From: Oscillibacter valericigenes Sjm18-20
GTDB lineage: Bacteria > Bacillota > Clostridia > Oscillospirales > Oscillospiraceae
Assembly: GCA_000283575.1 (NCBI GenBank)
Contig: AP012044.1
Location: forward strand, 3,720,001-3,784,000
Length of the DNA: 64,000 bases
Direction: 5' to 3'
A program made the translations under genes and the position numbers. Below, in pieces: positions 8,415 to 16,567 of the stretch (its first letter is position 1; each line of letters starts with the position of its first letter). The notes beneath the pieces are model-generated. The model was not told where the DNA came from. It was given only the letters and a program-made list of their open reading frames with translations, and did not search any database.

Positions 8415-9341
8415 TCACCGGTCACCCGGGCGGCGTCCCAAATTTCCGGGCGGGGCGTCGTCGGGAGAGATGTTTTCCAGAATCGAGCGGATATTGGTCA
8501 TCTGCGTGGATGCGCTGGCGTCGATAATTGTATCCGGGGTCTCTATGATACAGGTGCCGCTTTCCTCCTCGGCCACGGGAATGATGCGGATGTGGTCCGA
8601 GAGTCCCGACAGCGCCCGGGTCAATCGTGGGGTAATCTGGGACAAGCCCTTGGCGTCGCAGTTGGAAACATAGATATGAACCCATTCCCGCCGCTTCATT
8701 TTCTCCGTGGCATCCTGAATCATTTTTGCGATGATGCCGCTGGAGCTTTTCAAGCTGATGCGCACCACCTTTTCCGCCACCGCAATGGCTAGATCCCTCA
8801 TGTCGGCCTTTGCACCGTCCATCAGCTCGTCCTGAGCGAGAGCCACGTTTTCTAAAAATGTCTGGAGCTGCTTTTCCATCTGGGCGGCCTGCATTTCCCG
8901 CTGCTCCTTCAAATTCTGCGCCGCTCCGGCAATGCCCTCGGTATAACCCTCACGGTAGCCCTCCTGCCGGGCATCCTCTCTGATTTTGTCCGCCTGGGAC
9001 CGCGCCTTGGCCGTAGCGGCAGACGTAATCTGCTCCGCCTCCGCTCTGGCCGCGTTCAAAATCGCGTCGGATTGTACCTTGGCAAACTGAACGGGACTGT
9101 CAGCGGCGGGCGATGTTTCCGGCTCATTCGCTTTCTCCGGTTTCTCGGAATTGTTTCTGTCTGACGGACGCGCCGTCCTGGGCGCGCCATCCACAAAAAG
9201 CTCATCCTGAAAGCTCTCCCGAAGATCCTCCTCCTCTTCCTTCCGAGGGGCAATGGGAGTTTCGTCTCGCAAATTGTCCGGGAACCGATAGGGTTCCGCT
9301 TTGGGTCTTATAAACTTTTTAAGGACACTCCCGTTATGCAA
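8415..9341 (-). CDS. fliH: Flagellar assembly protein FliH
   Basis: FliH dimers bind FliI and tether it to the C-ring through FliN. The 308-residue product is long for FliH because of a disordered acidic N-terminus (about 20-85). It then shows a helical region containing EGYREGYTEGIAGA (about residues 137-150), a short form of the GxxxG glycine-zipper repeats found in FliH. The C-terminal V-ATPase E-subunit-like domain follows (LAIAVAEKVVRI onward). The start is a TTG with AAAGGA eight bases upstream and overlaps the fliG end by eight bases, which suggests translational coupling. Confidence 0.9.
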   Translation of the reverse strand: MHNGSVLKKFIRPKAEPYRFPDNLRDETPIAPRKEEEEDLRESFQDELFVDGAPRTARPSDRNNSEKPEKANEPETSPAADSPVQFAKVQSDAILNAARAEAEQITSAATAKARSQADKIREDARQEGYREGYTEGIAGAAQNLKEQREMQAAQMEKQLQTFLENVALAQDELMDGAKADMRDLAIAVAEKVVRISLKSSSGIIAKMIQDATEKMKRREWVHIYVSNCDAKGLSQITPRLTRALSGLSDHIRIIPVAEEESGTCIIETPDTIIDASASTQMTNIRSILENISPDDAPPGNLGRRPGDR

Positions 9342-10482
9342 TGATGTCGTCCTTTCCGCCCTTTATAATAATGATCTCGTTCTGCTCCTCCAGCTTGCGG
9401 ATTACATCCACGATACGCTGCTGAGCCTCTTCCACGTCTTTCATACGGACATTGGTTGTAATCTCCAGATCGTCTTTGATGTTCTGCGCCATGCGGGTGG
9501 ACATATTGGAAAGCAGTTTGTTGGCCACGTCTTCTGTGGTAGCCTTGAGGGAAAGTACGATGTCCTTGGGGTCGCAGTCCCGCAAAAAGCGCTGGACCGA
9601 ACGGTCGTCCATGTTGACCAGATCCTCAAACACGAACATCCGCTTGCGGATCTCTTCCGCAAGCTCCTGATTGTAAACGGAAAGTCCGTCGAAAATGCTC
9701 TTCTCGCTGGTGCGGTCGATATTGTTCATCAGGCTGGCAACGAAGTCGATGCCGCCCACTTTGACGTGTTTACTGCTGATGATGGTGGAGAACCGGCGGC
9801 CCATCTCCGTTTCGATGATCTTCATGGCGGCAGGAGAGGGGCTTTCCATCTTGGCCATGTTCTCCACGACCTTTATCTGCTTCGCCGGGTCCAGCTGTTC
9901 CACCACGTTGGCGGATTTTGCAGGACTGACATAGGACAGCACCAGGGAGATGGTCTGGGGCCGTTCATACTGCAAAGCGGAGAACAGCGATTTTGCATCC
10001 GCCTTGTCCAAAAACGCAAACTGCCGGTTTTTCATGGACTTTTCCACTTTTTCCAGCAGTTGGTTGGCAGTCTGCTCGCCAAACGCCTTTTCCAGAACCG
10101 TCCTGGCGTATTCCAGCCCGCCTTCTGTGATCGCTTTGTTGGTCAGGCAAAGCTCGTAGAAATCGCCCAAAACCTCCTCTGTCTGGTGGGAATCCAAGTA
10201 CCCCAGCTTTGCCACTTCCAGCGTCAGCGTTTCCACATCTTCGGAATCCATATACTTATAAATCTGAGACGCCTTGTCCGCGCCCAGCGAAACAATTACC
10301 GCAGCGGCCTTCTGGGGGCCGGTGAGAGGAGGGTACTTTTCCTTTTGAAACTGTTGCGGCTGATTTTGGGTCTTTGTTGCTTCCGGTTTCGCTTCGCTGG
10401 CACCGAAGTTAGCCATCGCCGCCTGCGTTTTCTCAGCGACGGCGGCATTGGAGGCGGTCCTGGCCTTTCTGTTACTGCTCAT
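9334..10482 (-). CDS. fliG: Flagellar motor switch protein FliG
   Basis: FliG is the C-ring protein that contacts both the MS-ring and the MotA stator, giving torque. The 382-residue protein has a 45-residue non-conserved basic N-terminal extension, then the FliG-N domain (GPQKAAAVIVSLGADKASQI). The middle domain with the EHPQT-like element (here YERPQTISLVLSYV) follows, then the C-terminal torque domain (FVFEDLVNMDDRSVQRFLRD), which carries the charged residues for MotA contact. It overlaps fliF by 11 bases and fliH by eight. The N-terminal extension is longer than usual. Confidence 0.97.
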   Translation of the reverse strand: MSSNRKARTASNAAVAEKTQAAMANFGASEAKPEATKTQNQPQQFQKEKYPPLTGPQKAAAVIVSLGADKASQIYKYMDSEDVETLTLEVAKLGYLDSHQTEEVLGDFYELCLTNKAITEGGLEYARTVLEKAFGEQTANQLLEKVEKSMKNRQFAFLDKADAKSLFSALQYERPQTISLVLSYVSPAKSANVVEQLDPAKQIKVVENMAKMESPSPAAMKIIETEMGRRFSTIISSKHVKVGGIDFVASLMNNIDRTSEKSIFDGLSVYNQELAEEIRKRMFVFEDLVNMDDRSVQRFLRDCDPKDIVLSLKATTEDVANKLLSNMSTRMAQNIKDDLEITTNVRMKDVEEAQQRIVDVIRKLEEQNEIIIIKGGKDDIIA

Positions 10483-12100
10483 CCTCCTCGCCTCCCCTCA
10501 GCCAGTTTTTAAGCATGTGAGCCGCCATTTCGGGATTATCCTCCGCAAATTTTCGGATCTCCTGCCGCAGCTGGATGCTCTTCTCCGTCTTAATGGTCAT
10601 AATATCCGCGCCGTCCGTCGGAGGCACCACTTCGGCCACCTGGGGCGCAGATGCCTGCATGGCTCCGGCCATGGCGGCCAGTTTCGCCTGTTTCGCCTTT
10701 TTGCGCTTGCTCCTAAGAACCGCCAGCAAGATTAGAAGCAGGATTAGCAGCACCACGCCGCCTGCCCCGGCAAACAGCACCCACTGGGGCAGATTCAGTC
10801 CGTTCCCGGAGGGAACAGTCCCGCTGTCCGGGTCATAGAACGGCGCCAGCAGAATCGATATCTTATCCGCCTGCTCATTAGGCGCGATACCCGCGGCATG
10901 GCCCACATGGCTCACCAGCTCCGTGGTATTCACACTGCCGGAAACAGCACTGTTGATACTGACGGATACCATCAGGTCGGAGACAACACCCGCGATCCGC
11001 TCCACCTGCTGTTTGTTGGTATCCACGTTATAGTCGGTCTCACCCTTGTTCTTGATATAATTCTCATTACCGTTGACCGTGGTCTGATTTTCAACATAGG
11101 TGCTAATATCGGCGTTGGACTCGTTGCCCACGGCGCCCCCGACTGTCCCCTCGTCCCCGCGGACAATTTCCTGATCGTAGACCTTGGAACCAATAATTCC
11201 CTCGCCGTTGGTGGAGCCGTCGCTGGCCCAGTCGGGGAGGGTGTACTGCGTGGTCTCGCCCACGGTGTGGTTTACATCCACGGTACTGCTCACCGCCACA
11301 CGGACATTGTCCGCGCCGTACAGTGGAGTCAACACCGTCAAAATCTGGGTGCGAACCTTGTTATTCACCTGTTCCTCCAGCTGGAGCTTCAGTTCGGAGG
11401 CATCCGATGCGCCGGTTACTCCGCCGCCTCCGGAATAGACGTTGCCCAGAGAGTCGGAAATGGCGATGTTGTCGATTTCAAGACCCTGAACCGCATGAGC
11501 CACCAGATTGCGGATCGCGGTAGCCTGCTGATCAGAGAGACTATCGCCGCTTTGCATCGTTACCATGACCGAGGCGGAGGCGTCCACCGTGTTGCCGCTG
11601 TCGAGAACATAGCGCCGGTCCTCGCCCTGAGCAATGGTGACCACCGCAGATTTTACGCCGTCCATGCAGCGGATAACGCCGGCCATCCGGTCCTGCAAAT
11701 CCTGCAGATAAGCCATTTGCCGGTCCGAATCCGTGGACATGGTGCCCACGCCCTTCCGGTAAGTCTCGTAGGCGAAGCCGGAAGTCGGGTATCCCTGCAT
11801 CAGTAGCTCCGCCTTCAACTGGGCCTCCTGAGCTTCAGGCACCAGAATGGTATCCGTGCCCTGCACCTGGAAATTGGTCGCACCGTTATCGTTCAAGTAG
11901 GTGGAGATGGAGGAGATTTCCTCCGTACTCAGGCCTGTAAACAGGACGGCGTAGGGCCGATTATTCATAACAATCGCAAAAATTACACCGGTCAGAATCA
12001 ACGTACCCAGCACACAGCCCAGAATAATTCGCGCCTTTTTACTCATTTTGGCAAAAAACTTCTTAAGATTCCCGCCAAAGCCCTTCAGCTTCTCCTGCAA
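10472..12100 (-). CDS. fliF: Flagellar MS-ring protein FliF
   Basis: FliF forms the MS-ring, the membrane base of the flagellum. The 542-residue product has an N-terminal transmembrane helix (about 22-45), the YscJ/FliF ring-building motif 1 domain (ending near LLMQGYPTSGFAYET) and ring-building motif 2 (about 130-220). The beta-collar region follows (about 270-400). A second transmembrane helix is near residue 446 (VLFAGAGGVVLLILLLILLA), and the C-terminal cytoplasmic FliG-binding tail ends the protein. It starts at a TTG eight bases after GGGGG. It is 34 bases after fliE and overlaps fliG. Confidence 0.97.
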   Translation of the reverse strand: MQEKLKGFGGNLKKFFAKMSKKARIILGCVLGTLILTGVIFAIVMNNRPYAVLFTGLSTEEISSISTYLNDNGATNFQVQGTDTILVPEAQEAQLKAELLMQGYPTSGFAYETYRKGVGTMSTDSDRQMAYLQDLQDRMAGVIRCMDGVKSAVVTIAQGEDRRYVLDSGNTVDASASVMVTMQSGDSLSDQQATAIRNLVAHAVQGLEIDNIAISDSLGNVYSGGGGVTGASDASELKLQLEEQVNNKVRTQILTVLTPLYGADNVRVAVSSTVDVNHTVGETTQYTLPDWASDGSTNGEGIIGSKVYDQEIVRGDEGTVGGAVGNESNADISTYVENQTTVNGNENYIKNKGETDYNVDTNKQQVERIAGVVSDLMVSVSINSAVSGSVNTTELVSHVGHAAGIAPNEQADKISILLAPFYDPDSGTVPSGNGLNLPQWVLFAGAGGVVLLILLLILLAVLRSKRKKAKQAKLAAMAGAMQASAPQVAEVVPPTDGADIMTIKTEKSIQLRQEIRKFAEDNPEMAAHMLKNWLRGGEEDEQ

Positions 12101-12134
12101 TTACGTTACCCCCACCTAAACTTCAGTTCGCCGT

Positions 12135-12452
12135 TCACAGGCTAATGCGCGTGAGCTCACTGTATGCGTCCAGTGCCTTGTTCCGAAGCTGGATCAAGAG
12201 CTCCACGGCAGCAGTGGCCTTTGTTGCGGCAATAGTCGCCTCCGCGGGGTTATCCAGCTGACCTGTGGCCAGAAGGTACTGCGCCTCATTCATATCCGTA
12301 TCGGTGGTTTTCACATTGTCGATGGCAGTCTGAAAAATATCCGCGAACATTCCGCCCGACTCAGAAGGCGTGTTTTCCCCCGCCTTTTGTGCACCGTTCA
12401 AAGCGGCTGCGTTCTGTATCGGCTGGATACTTGAAAACAGCTCCGTATTCAT
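12135..12452 (-). CDS. fliE: Flagellar hook-basal body protein FliE
   Basis: FliE joins the MS-ring to the rod and is the first exported rod component. The 105-residue protein has the family core FADIFQTAIDNVKTTDTDMN, the QYLLATGQLDNPAEATIAATKA helix-turn segment, and the hydrophobic C-terminal LRNKALDAYSELTRI (each a sub-part of the FliE domain). The ATG at 12452 follows GGGGGAC by five bases. It sits between flgC and fliF in the canonical order. Confidence 0.95.
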   Translation of the reverse strand: MNTELFSSIQPIQNAAALNGAQKAGENTPSESGGMFADIFQTAIDNVKTTDTDMNEAQYLLATGQLDNPAEATIAATKATAAVELLIQLRNKALDAYSELTRISL

Positions 12453-12549
12453 CAAAAGTCCCCCTCGCCTTATGACTTATGTATCTGTTTGTTCCATTTC
12501 AACAGGACACGATGACGCGCCGCGTTTCCGCGGCACGTTTTTAATGATT

Positions 12550-13005
12550 CTACTTACCGATTTCCAGCGCCTGATTCACCACGGTCTTCAGAGAGTTCAA
12601 TGCCGTGACCCCCGCAGAGTACGCCTGCGTGGCGGCCATGGCGTCCGTAACCTCTTTCACCAGAGTGACATTGGGCATCTCCACATACCCCTCCGCGTTG
12701 GCATCGGGATTGGTAGGATCATAGACCATCTTCAGGTCGGACGGGTCCTCGGCAATCTCCGTAACCTGGACGCCGCCCGCCGTATTGTACCCGGCGTTGG
12801 ATGCCAGGGAGCGGCGCGCCATGATGCTGCGAAAGCTGTCGCGGCCGTCCTGTGCCTCAAACACCACCATCTTACGGCGATAGGCTCCGCCGCCCTCCGT
12901 GCGGGTGGTGTTCATATTGGTGATATTCTCCGAAACCACATCCAACCGCAGCTGCTCTGCAGTCAGGCCAGAACCGATGATGTTCATGGAACTCAAGAAT
13001 GCCAT
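12550..13005 (-). CDS. flgC: Flagellar basal-body rod protein FlgC
   Basis: FlgC is a proximal rod subunit. The 151-residue product carries the rod N-terminal motif (SSMNIIGSGLTAEQLRLDVV, then SENITNMNTTRTEGG) and the C-terminal motif (PNVTLVKEVTDAMAATQAYS). The middle includes the family's KMVYDPTNPDANAEGYVEMP. A strong GGAGGAAA precedes the ATG. It is 46 bases after flgB. Exported by the flagellar type III system without a cleaved signal. Confidence 0.97.
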   Translation of the reverse strand: MAFLSSMNIIGSGLTAEQLRLDVVSENITNMNTTRTEGGGAYRRKMVVFEAQDGRDSFRSIMARRSLASNAGYNTAGGVQVTEIAEDPSDLKMVYDPTNPDANAEGYVEMPNVTLVKEVTDAMAATQAYSAGVTALNSLKTVVNQALEIGK

Positions 13006-13051
13006 GCCGTTTCCTCCTCACAAATCCGCTGCTTCCAGAACGCAGATTGCA

Positions 13052-13438
13052 CTAACCCTTGATCGCCGTGCGCAAGATGCTCAAATTGCTGTCGATGGAG
13101 TTCATCGCGTAGCGGAGCTGATAGGTGTTTCGCGCCAGCTCCACGCCCTGCTCCGTCAGATTTACGCCGTTTTCGTCCATACGGGTGCTCTCGCTGTCGG
13201 CCGTGTGGACCGTGGGATAAACGTTCTCCAGCGCCTCCCGAAACGCCGTGGCGGGGTTGGATGAGCCGGAGGCGGATTGAAGGCTACTTTTCAGCGACTC
13301 CTCAAAAGTGACATATTTTGTTTTGTAGCCCGGTGTCTCCGCATTGGTAATATTATCTAAAATTGCGTTTTGCTTGGACCACAGAAACTGCATGGAGTGT
13401 TCCATCATCAGCTCGGAATTTCCTGAGATAAAGTCCAT
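13052..13438 (-). CDS. flgB: Flagellar basal-body rod protein FlgB
   Basis: FlgB is the first proximal rod subunit and the first gene of the large fla operon here. The 128-residue protein has the expected N-terminal segment (MEHSMQFLWSKQNAILDNIT, NAETPGYKTKYVTFE) and C-terminal segment (ARNTYQLRYAMNSIDSNL). GGGAGGTC lies seven bases before the ATG. A good sigma-A promoter (13531-13559, minus strand) lies about 90 bases upstream, so this operon is probably an early flagellar transcript, not a sigma-D late one. Confidence 0.97.
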   Translation of the reverse strand: MDFISGNSELMMEHSMQFLWSKQNAILDNITNAETPGYKTKYVTFEESLKSSLQSASGSSNPATAFREALENVYPTVHTADSESTRMDENGVNLTEQGVELARNTYQLRYAMNSIDSNLSILRTAIKG

Positions 13439-14020
13439 TTTCTTGACCTCCCTGCTCTTTGACCTTTACCTTTATACCGCCAAATGTACCAATGAAGCAT
13501 TCCGAATTTCAAGCTTATTTCAATGTTGTTATTATAAGTTGTTCGGGTGCAAAAAGCAACTAAAATCTTCATTTTTTGTCGAAATATATACTATTTTCAA
13601 TATTTATACTTAAAATTCACTGTGTTGAAATAACTTCCAATGAAATTTGTAAAACATAAAACGCATTTTCATTTGAATTTCTGTCAAAAAGCTCATTTGA
13701 GTTTTTTTTATAAAATGTGGATTCTCAATTCCTAAATGGCAAATTTTTTGCGTTTTCTTGCCTATTTGTTTTTGTTATTATTATTTTGGTAAATTTTATT
13801 TGACTCTATCTCTTTACGTTTTGTTTCTGCCATTCTTTTTTGCAAAAAATACATTTGTTTAAATTTAGCATTTTTGTATAAATATTCATTTCGTGTTCTC
13901 TGTTTTTTTATGGCCATATTCACTGTGAGTGAAGAAATTATATCTATTGTCCAAGTAATTGCAGCATAATATTTCCTTTTTTTTACATTTTACATTCTCT
14001 ATATTAGGTATTACCTTAGA
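13439..14020. other. AT-rich intergenic island upstream of flgB
   Basis: About 580 bases with no supportable gene. The composition is strikingly AT-rich, with many runs of T on the plus strand, compared with the GC-rich genes on both sides. It contains the flgB promoter near its left end and a small dyad (TTCACT-GTG-AGTGAA, 13919-13933). The rest is featureless to the eye. It may serve as a regulatory spacer or host an unannotated small RNA; neither is shown. Confidence 0.6.
13531..13559 (-). promoter_or_regulatory. Sigma-A promoter of the flgB-fliM operon
   Basis: On the minus strand TTGCTT (13554-13559) and a perfect TATAAT (13531-13536) are separated by exactly 17 bases. They lie about 90 bases upstream of flgB with no gene between. 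The resulting leader of roughly 85 bases is purine-poor and could carry regulation. No sigma-D type GCCGATAA element was seen near it. Confidence 0.75.
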
Positions 14021-14058
14021 AAAAGGGGCGGTGGGATATGTATCCCACCGCCCCTTTT
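14021..14058 (-). terminator. Rho-independent terminator after csrA
   Basis: A perfect 18-base inverted repeat (arms 14021-14038 and 14041-14058, two-base centre) built on GGGGCGGTGGGATA, followed on the minus strand by TTTTTC. It lies about 50 bases downstream of csrA and ends the flgM-csrA transcript. Confidence 0.92.
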
Positions 14059-14105
14059 CAGATAGTCCGTCAATCTCATCCGCAGCCCTGCTGCAAAAGG
14101 CGTTT

Positions 14106-14357
14106 TTATTCCGAATTCTCGCCGCTGTTTTTCTGCTTTGGCAGCAGGTCCAGCAGCGCAAGAGGAGATGCTTCCTCCTTCGCCGCGTCCCGATTTACGT
14201 CCATAGCTTTGCGCAACTCATTGCGCAAAATCCTCATGCTGCGGGGAGCATCAATGGCCAACCGGACCCGCCCTCCGGCCTCCACAGAGACCACCGTTAC
14301 CTCGATTTCGTCTCCGATCAGCAGGGATTCGCCGGGCTTTCTCTGCAAAATCAGCAT
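14106..14357 (-). CDS. csrA: Carbon storage / flagellin translation regulator CsrA
   Basis: CsrA is a homodimeric RNA-binding repressor that in Bacillus blocks flagellin (hag) translation and is sequestered by FliW. The 83-residue product shows the full CsrA fold (residues 1-60; [20 protein letters not shown] and [16 protein letters not shown], including the Arg in APRSM that contacts GGA motifs). A C-terminal extension of about 20 residues ([18 protein letters not shown]), a common variable tail, follows. It overlaps fliW by seven bases with its own GGGGAGG, so the antagonist pair is translationally coupled. The flagellin gene itself is not in the window. Confidence 0.96.
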   Translation of the reverse strand: MLILQRKPGESLLIGDEIEVTVVSVEAGGRVRLAIDAPRSMRILRNELRKAMDVNRDAAKEEASPLALLDLLPKQKNSGENSE

Positions 14358-14803
14358 GATGCCGCCTCCCCTGACTGGAATTCCGACAGGCGGTGACGCA
14401 TCTCATAGCCTCCATCCTCCAGAATAATCTGCATCGCCGCGCCGGAATCCTCGTTTATCGCCACGGGGCACTTCAGGTTTACCGTACTTGCAGACACGGG
14501 ATCACGCACCACGCACAGCACGTAAAAGCTCAGATCCTGACTCTTCCTGACACCCAGCGCCCCCAGTTCCGTACTTTGCAGCTCCGGAGCATAATTCGGC
14601 TTCAATGAAAACGGGTTCATTGCCACAAAAGCCAGTTCCGGGGTGGCTACGCTCTGAAAGCACAGCAGCGTCCCATCGCTGCCCGCAAATGGGAGAAGAA
14701 GAAATTGCTTTTCCTGCTCAAAACCGAACAGACCGTCCCGGAAGCGGAGCACATCCGCGGCCTCATACGTAACCTGTCCAAAATATTTTGTTTTAATCTG
14801 CAT
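14351..14803 (-). CDS. fliW: Flagellar assembly factor FliW
   Basis: FliW binds newly made flagellin and, when free, traps CsrA, so that flagellin synthesis follows secretion. The 150-residue product has the typical start ([14 protein letters not shown]), the [16 protein letters not shown] segment and a conserved C-terminal [17 protein letters not shown]. The ATG at 14803 follows AAAGGAG; a longer in-frame reading upstream has no ribosome site and overlaps the neighbour. It is followed by an overlapping csrA and preceded by DUF6470, matching Bacillus yviE-fliW-csrA order. Confidence 0.96.
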   Translation of the reverse strand: MQIKTKYFGQVTYEAADVLRFRDGLFGFEQEKQFLLLPFAGSDGTLLCFQSVATPELAFVAMNPFSLKPNYAPELQSTELGALGVRKSQDLSFYVLCVVRDPVSASTVNLKCPVAINEDSGAAMQIILEDGGYEMRHRLSEFQSGEAASC

Positions 14804-14828
14804 GAGGTCTCCTTTCTTTCTGCAGGTC

Positions 14829-15440
14829 TCAGGCCTCCGTGTCGAAGTGTGTGTAGTTTGGGTCCGCAGAAGGCGGCACATACAACGCCCCTCCCACATA
14901 TTTAATGATAACATCCGGCTGTTGCGTTACGGTGAACTGAATATCTCCGGGGATAAACTCAAATTTTCCCTGCTGGCTGCGCCAGTCAAAATTCATTTTA
15001 TCCATGTCATAGCGGATATTCAATTCGCCTTTGTCCCAGGAAATATCCGCCCCCTGTTTTGGAATAAACTGAATCCCCACATTGGTCTTCAAGTTCTTCA
15101 CCTGCGCATCGGCGGCAAATTTTGTGATCATTTCCTCCCCAATCTTTGCCTGCAGCAGGATCTGACCCTGCTGGGCATATGTGGCTGTCGCCTCGTAGGC
15201 GGCCTGCTTTCCAGCCTTTGCATTATTTTTGATCTGGGTCGCCAGAGTTGGAAAAACGGAATTACGGGCCTCAAACGTATCCAGATTCACGCGGATGGGT
15301 TTGCTCCGAATGCTCAGGCCCCCCTTATCCCGGGTAATTTCCATATCCACCGTGGATCGGCTGTATTCCAGCCTCGCATCTGTAACCCGCATCTCAAGCT
15401 CTATCGGTACGGATTGGATTTCGATCAGTGGATAGGTCAT
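14829..15440 (-). CDS. DUF6470 family protein (YviE-like)
   Basis: A 203-residue soluble protein of the DUF6470 family, recognised by PLIEIQSVPIELEMRV at the N-terminus and IEITR-like VDMEITRDKGGLSI. Beta-rich segments ending with PGDIQFTVTQQPDVIIKYVG are also typical. The family is nearly always encoded between flgL and fliW, as here and as yviE in Bacillus, but its function is unknown. A role in hook-filament junction or flagellin handling is only inferred from linkage. The ATG at 15440 follows AAAAGGAGTG; a GTG three codons earlier lies on that site. Confidence 0.85.
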   Translation of the reverse strand: MTYPLIEIQSVPIELEMRVTDARLEYSRSTVDMEITRDKGGLSIRSKPIRVNLDTFEARNSVFPTLATQIKNNAKAGKQAAYEATATYAQQGQILLQAKIGEEMITKFAADAQVKNLKTNVGIQFIPKQGADISWDKGELNIRYDMDKMNFDWRSQQGKFEFIPGDIQFTVTQQPDVIIKYVGGALYVPPSADPNYTHFDTEA

Positions 15441-15532
15441 CGCTTTCACTCCTTTTCAGTTTTGAAAAATTATTTCAAAAAAGCTCTCTCAAATTAAAAT
15501 TTGCTCATAAAAAGGCACTATACGAATCGCCG

Positions 15533-16552
15533 TTAACTCATATAGTCAATCAGCGACTGAGACAAAATGCTGTTGCCAACCTTCAGCGCCGCGTTATAGC
15601 AGTACTGCGCCCACGAAAAATCTTTGATTGCGCTGGCCAGATCCACTTGCTCGACTCCCAGGATCTGCTCGTTCAGATTATCCGCCAACAAAGTCAGACG
15701 GTTTTCGCTGGTCTTGAGATACGAGGTCTGCCCGTCCAGAGCCGTCCATTGATTCGTAATCTCGTCAATGCTGTCCGTCAGCTTGCCCGTCAGCCGGGTG
15801 GCGTCCACTTTATCCTTATCCGAGGCCCACGCGCCGGAATCCGCGTCGCACCGCCCGAAAATATCGGACAGCTTCAGCATAATCGACGCCATGTTCTTGG
15901 GATCGCCGTCCTCGTCCACACCGTAGCCGATGTAGCTGATGCCGCTGAGGGCACCGTTGAACGCGCCGTCCGCATCCGTAAGGCCGCTGCCTATATCCAC
16001 ACAGCTGGTCTCATCCGTCATGGCCTTCAGCGCCGCCGCATTTTCCGGTTTGTCCACTTGGACGCCGCGATAGGTCAGATACGTTTTGTCACCGTCGGTT
16101 TCCAATTTAAAAGGCGCGTCACCCAGGGAGTCCGCCCCGCCAAACATGAAAGCGGAGCTGTACTTGGAGTTCATAATCTGCACAATGGACTCCGCTGAGC
16201 TTCTAAGCACCTCTCCCAAAGGCTGGCGTCCGGATGCTTCCGCATCGTTCAAGCCCGCCAGAGCCGAGATCTTCGCCTGACTGTCCGCCATGTCGCTCTT
16301 GACACTTTTCAGCGCGTCGCAGGCGGCGGAAAATTTACTTTTCAGAGTCGTGGTGCTATCCAACTGCGCATTGGTGCGGGAGAAAGAACAGCGCAGCTTG
16401 AACGCCAGTGTCGCGGATGCGGGATCCTCTGCAAAACTGCTGTAATTTCTTTGGGTCAAGACCCTGTTCCGGGTGGAGTTCAGCGTATTGGACGAACGCG
16501 TTAAGTTGGATTTATAGTTGAGCAATGTTCCATTTGTTGTAACACGAATCAT
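15533..16552 (-). CDS. flgL: Hook-filament junction protein FlgL
   Basis: FlgL (HAP3) is the second junction protein between hook and filament and resembles flagellin. The 339-residue product has the flagellin-like N-terminus (IRVTTNGTLLNYKSNLTRSS, NRVLTQRNYSSFAEDPASA) and a C-terminal helix (LNEQILGVEQVDLASAIKD) of the flagellin D0/D1 type. The central part (about 150-240) is variable. The ATG at 16552 follows GGAGGGA by eight bases. It lies 15 bases after flgK. Confidence 0.95.
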   Translation of the reverse strand: MIRVTTNGTLLNYKSNLTRSSNTLNSTRNRVLTQRNYSSFAEDPASATLAFKLRCSFSRTNAQLDSTTTLKSKFSAACDALKSVKSDMADSQAKISALAGLNDAEASGRQPLGEVLRSSAESIVQIMNSKYSSAFMFGGADSLGDAPFKLETDGDKTYLTYRGVQVDKPENAAALKAMTDETSCVDIGSGLTDADGAFNGALSGISYIGYGVDEDGDPKNMASIMLKLSDIFGRCDADSGAWASDKDKVDATRLTGKLTDSIDEITNQWTALDGQTSYLKTSENRLTLLADNLNEQILGVEQVDLASAIKDFSWAQYCYNAALKVGNSILSQSLIDYMS

Positions 16553-16567
16553 CTTCAAGTCCCTCCC

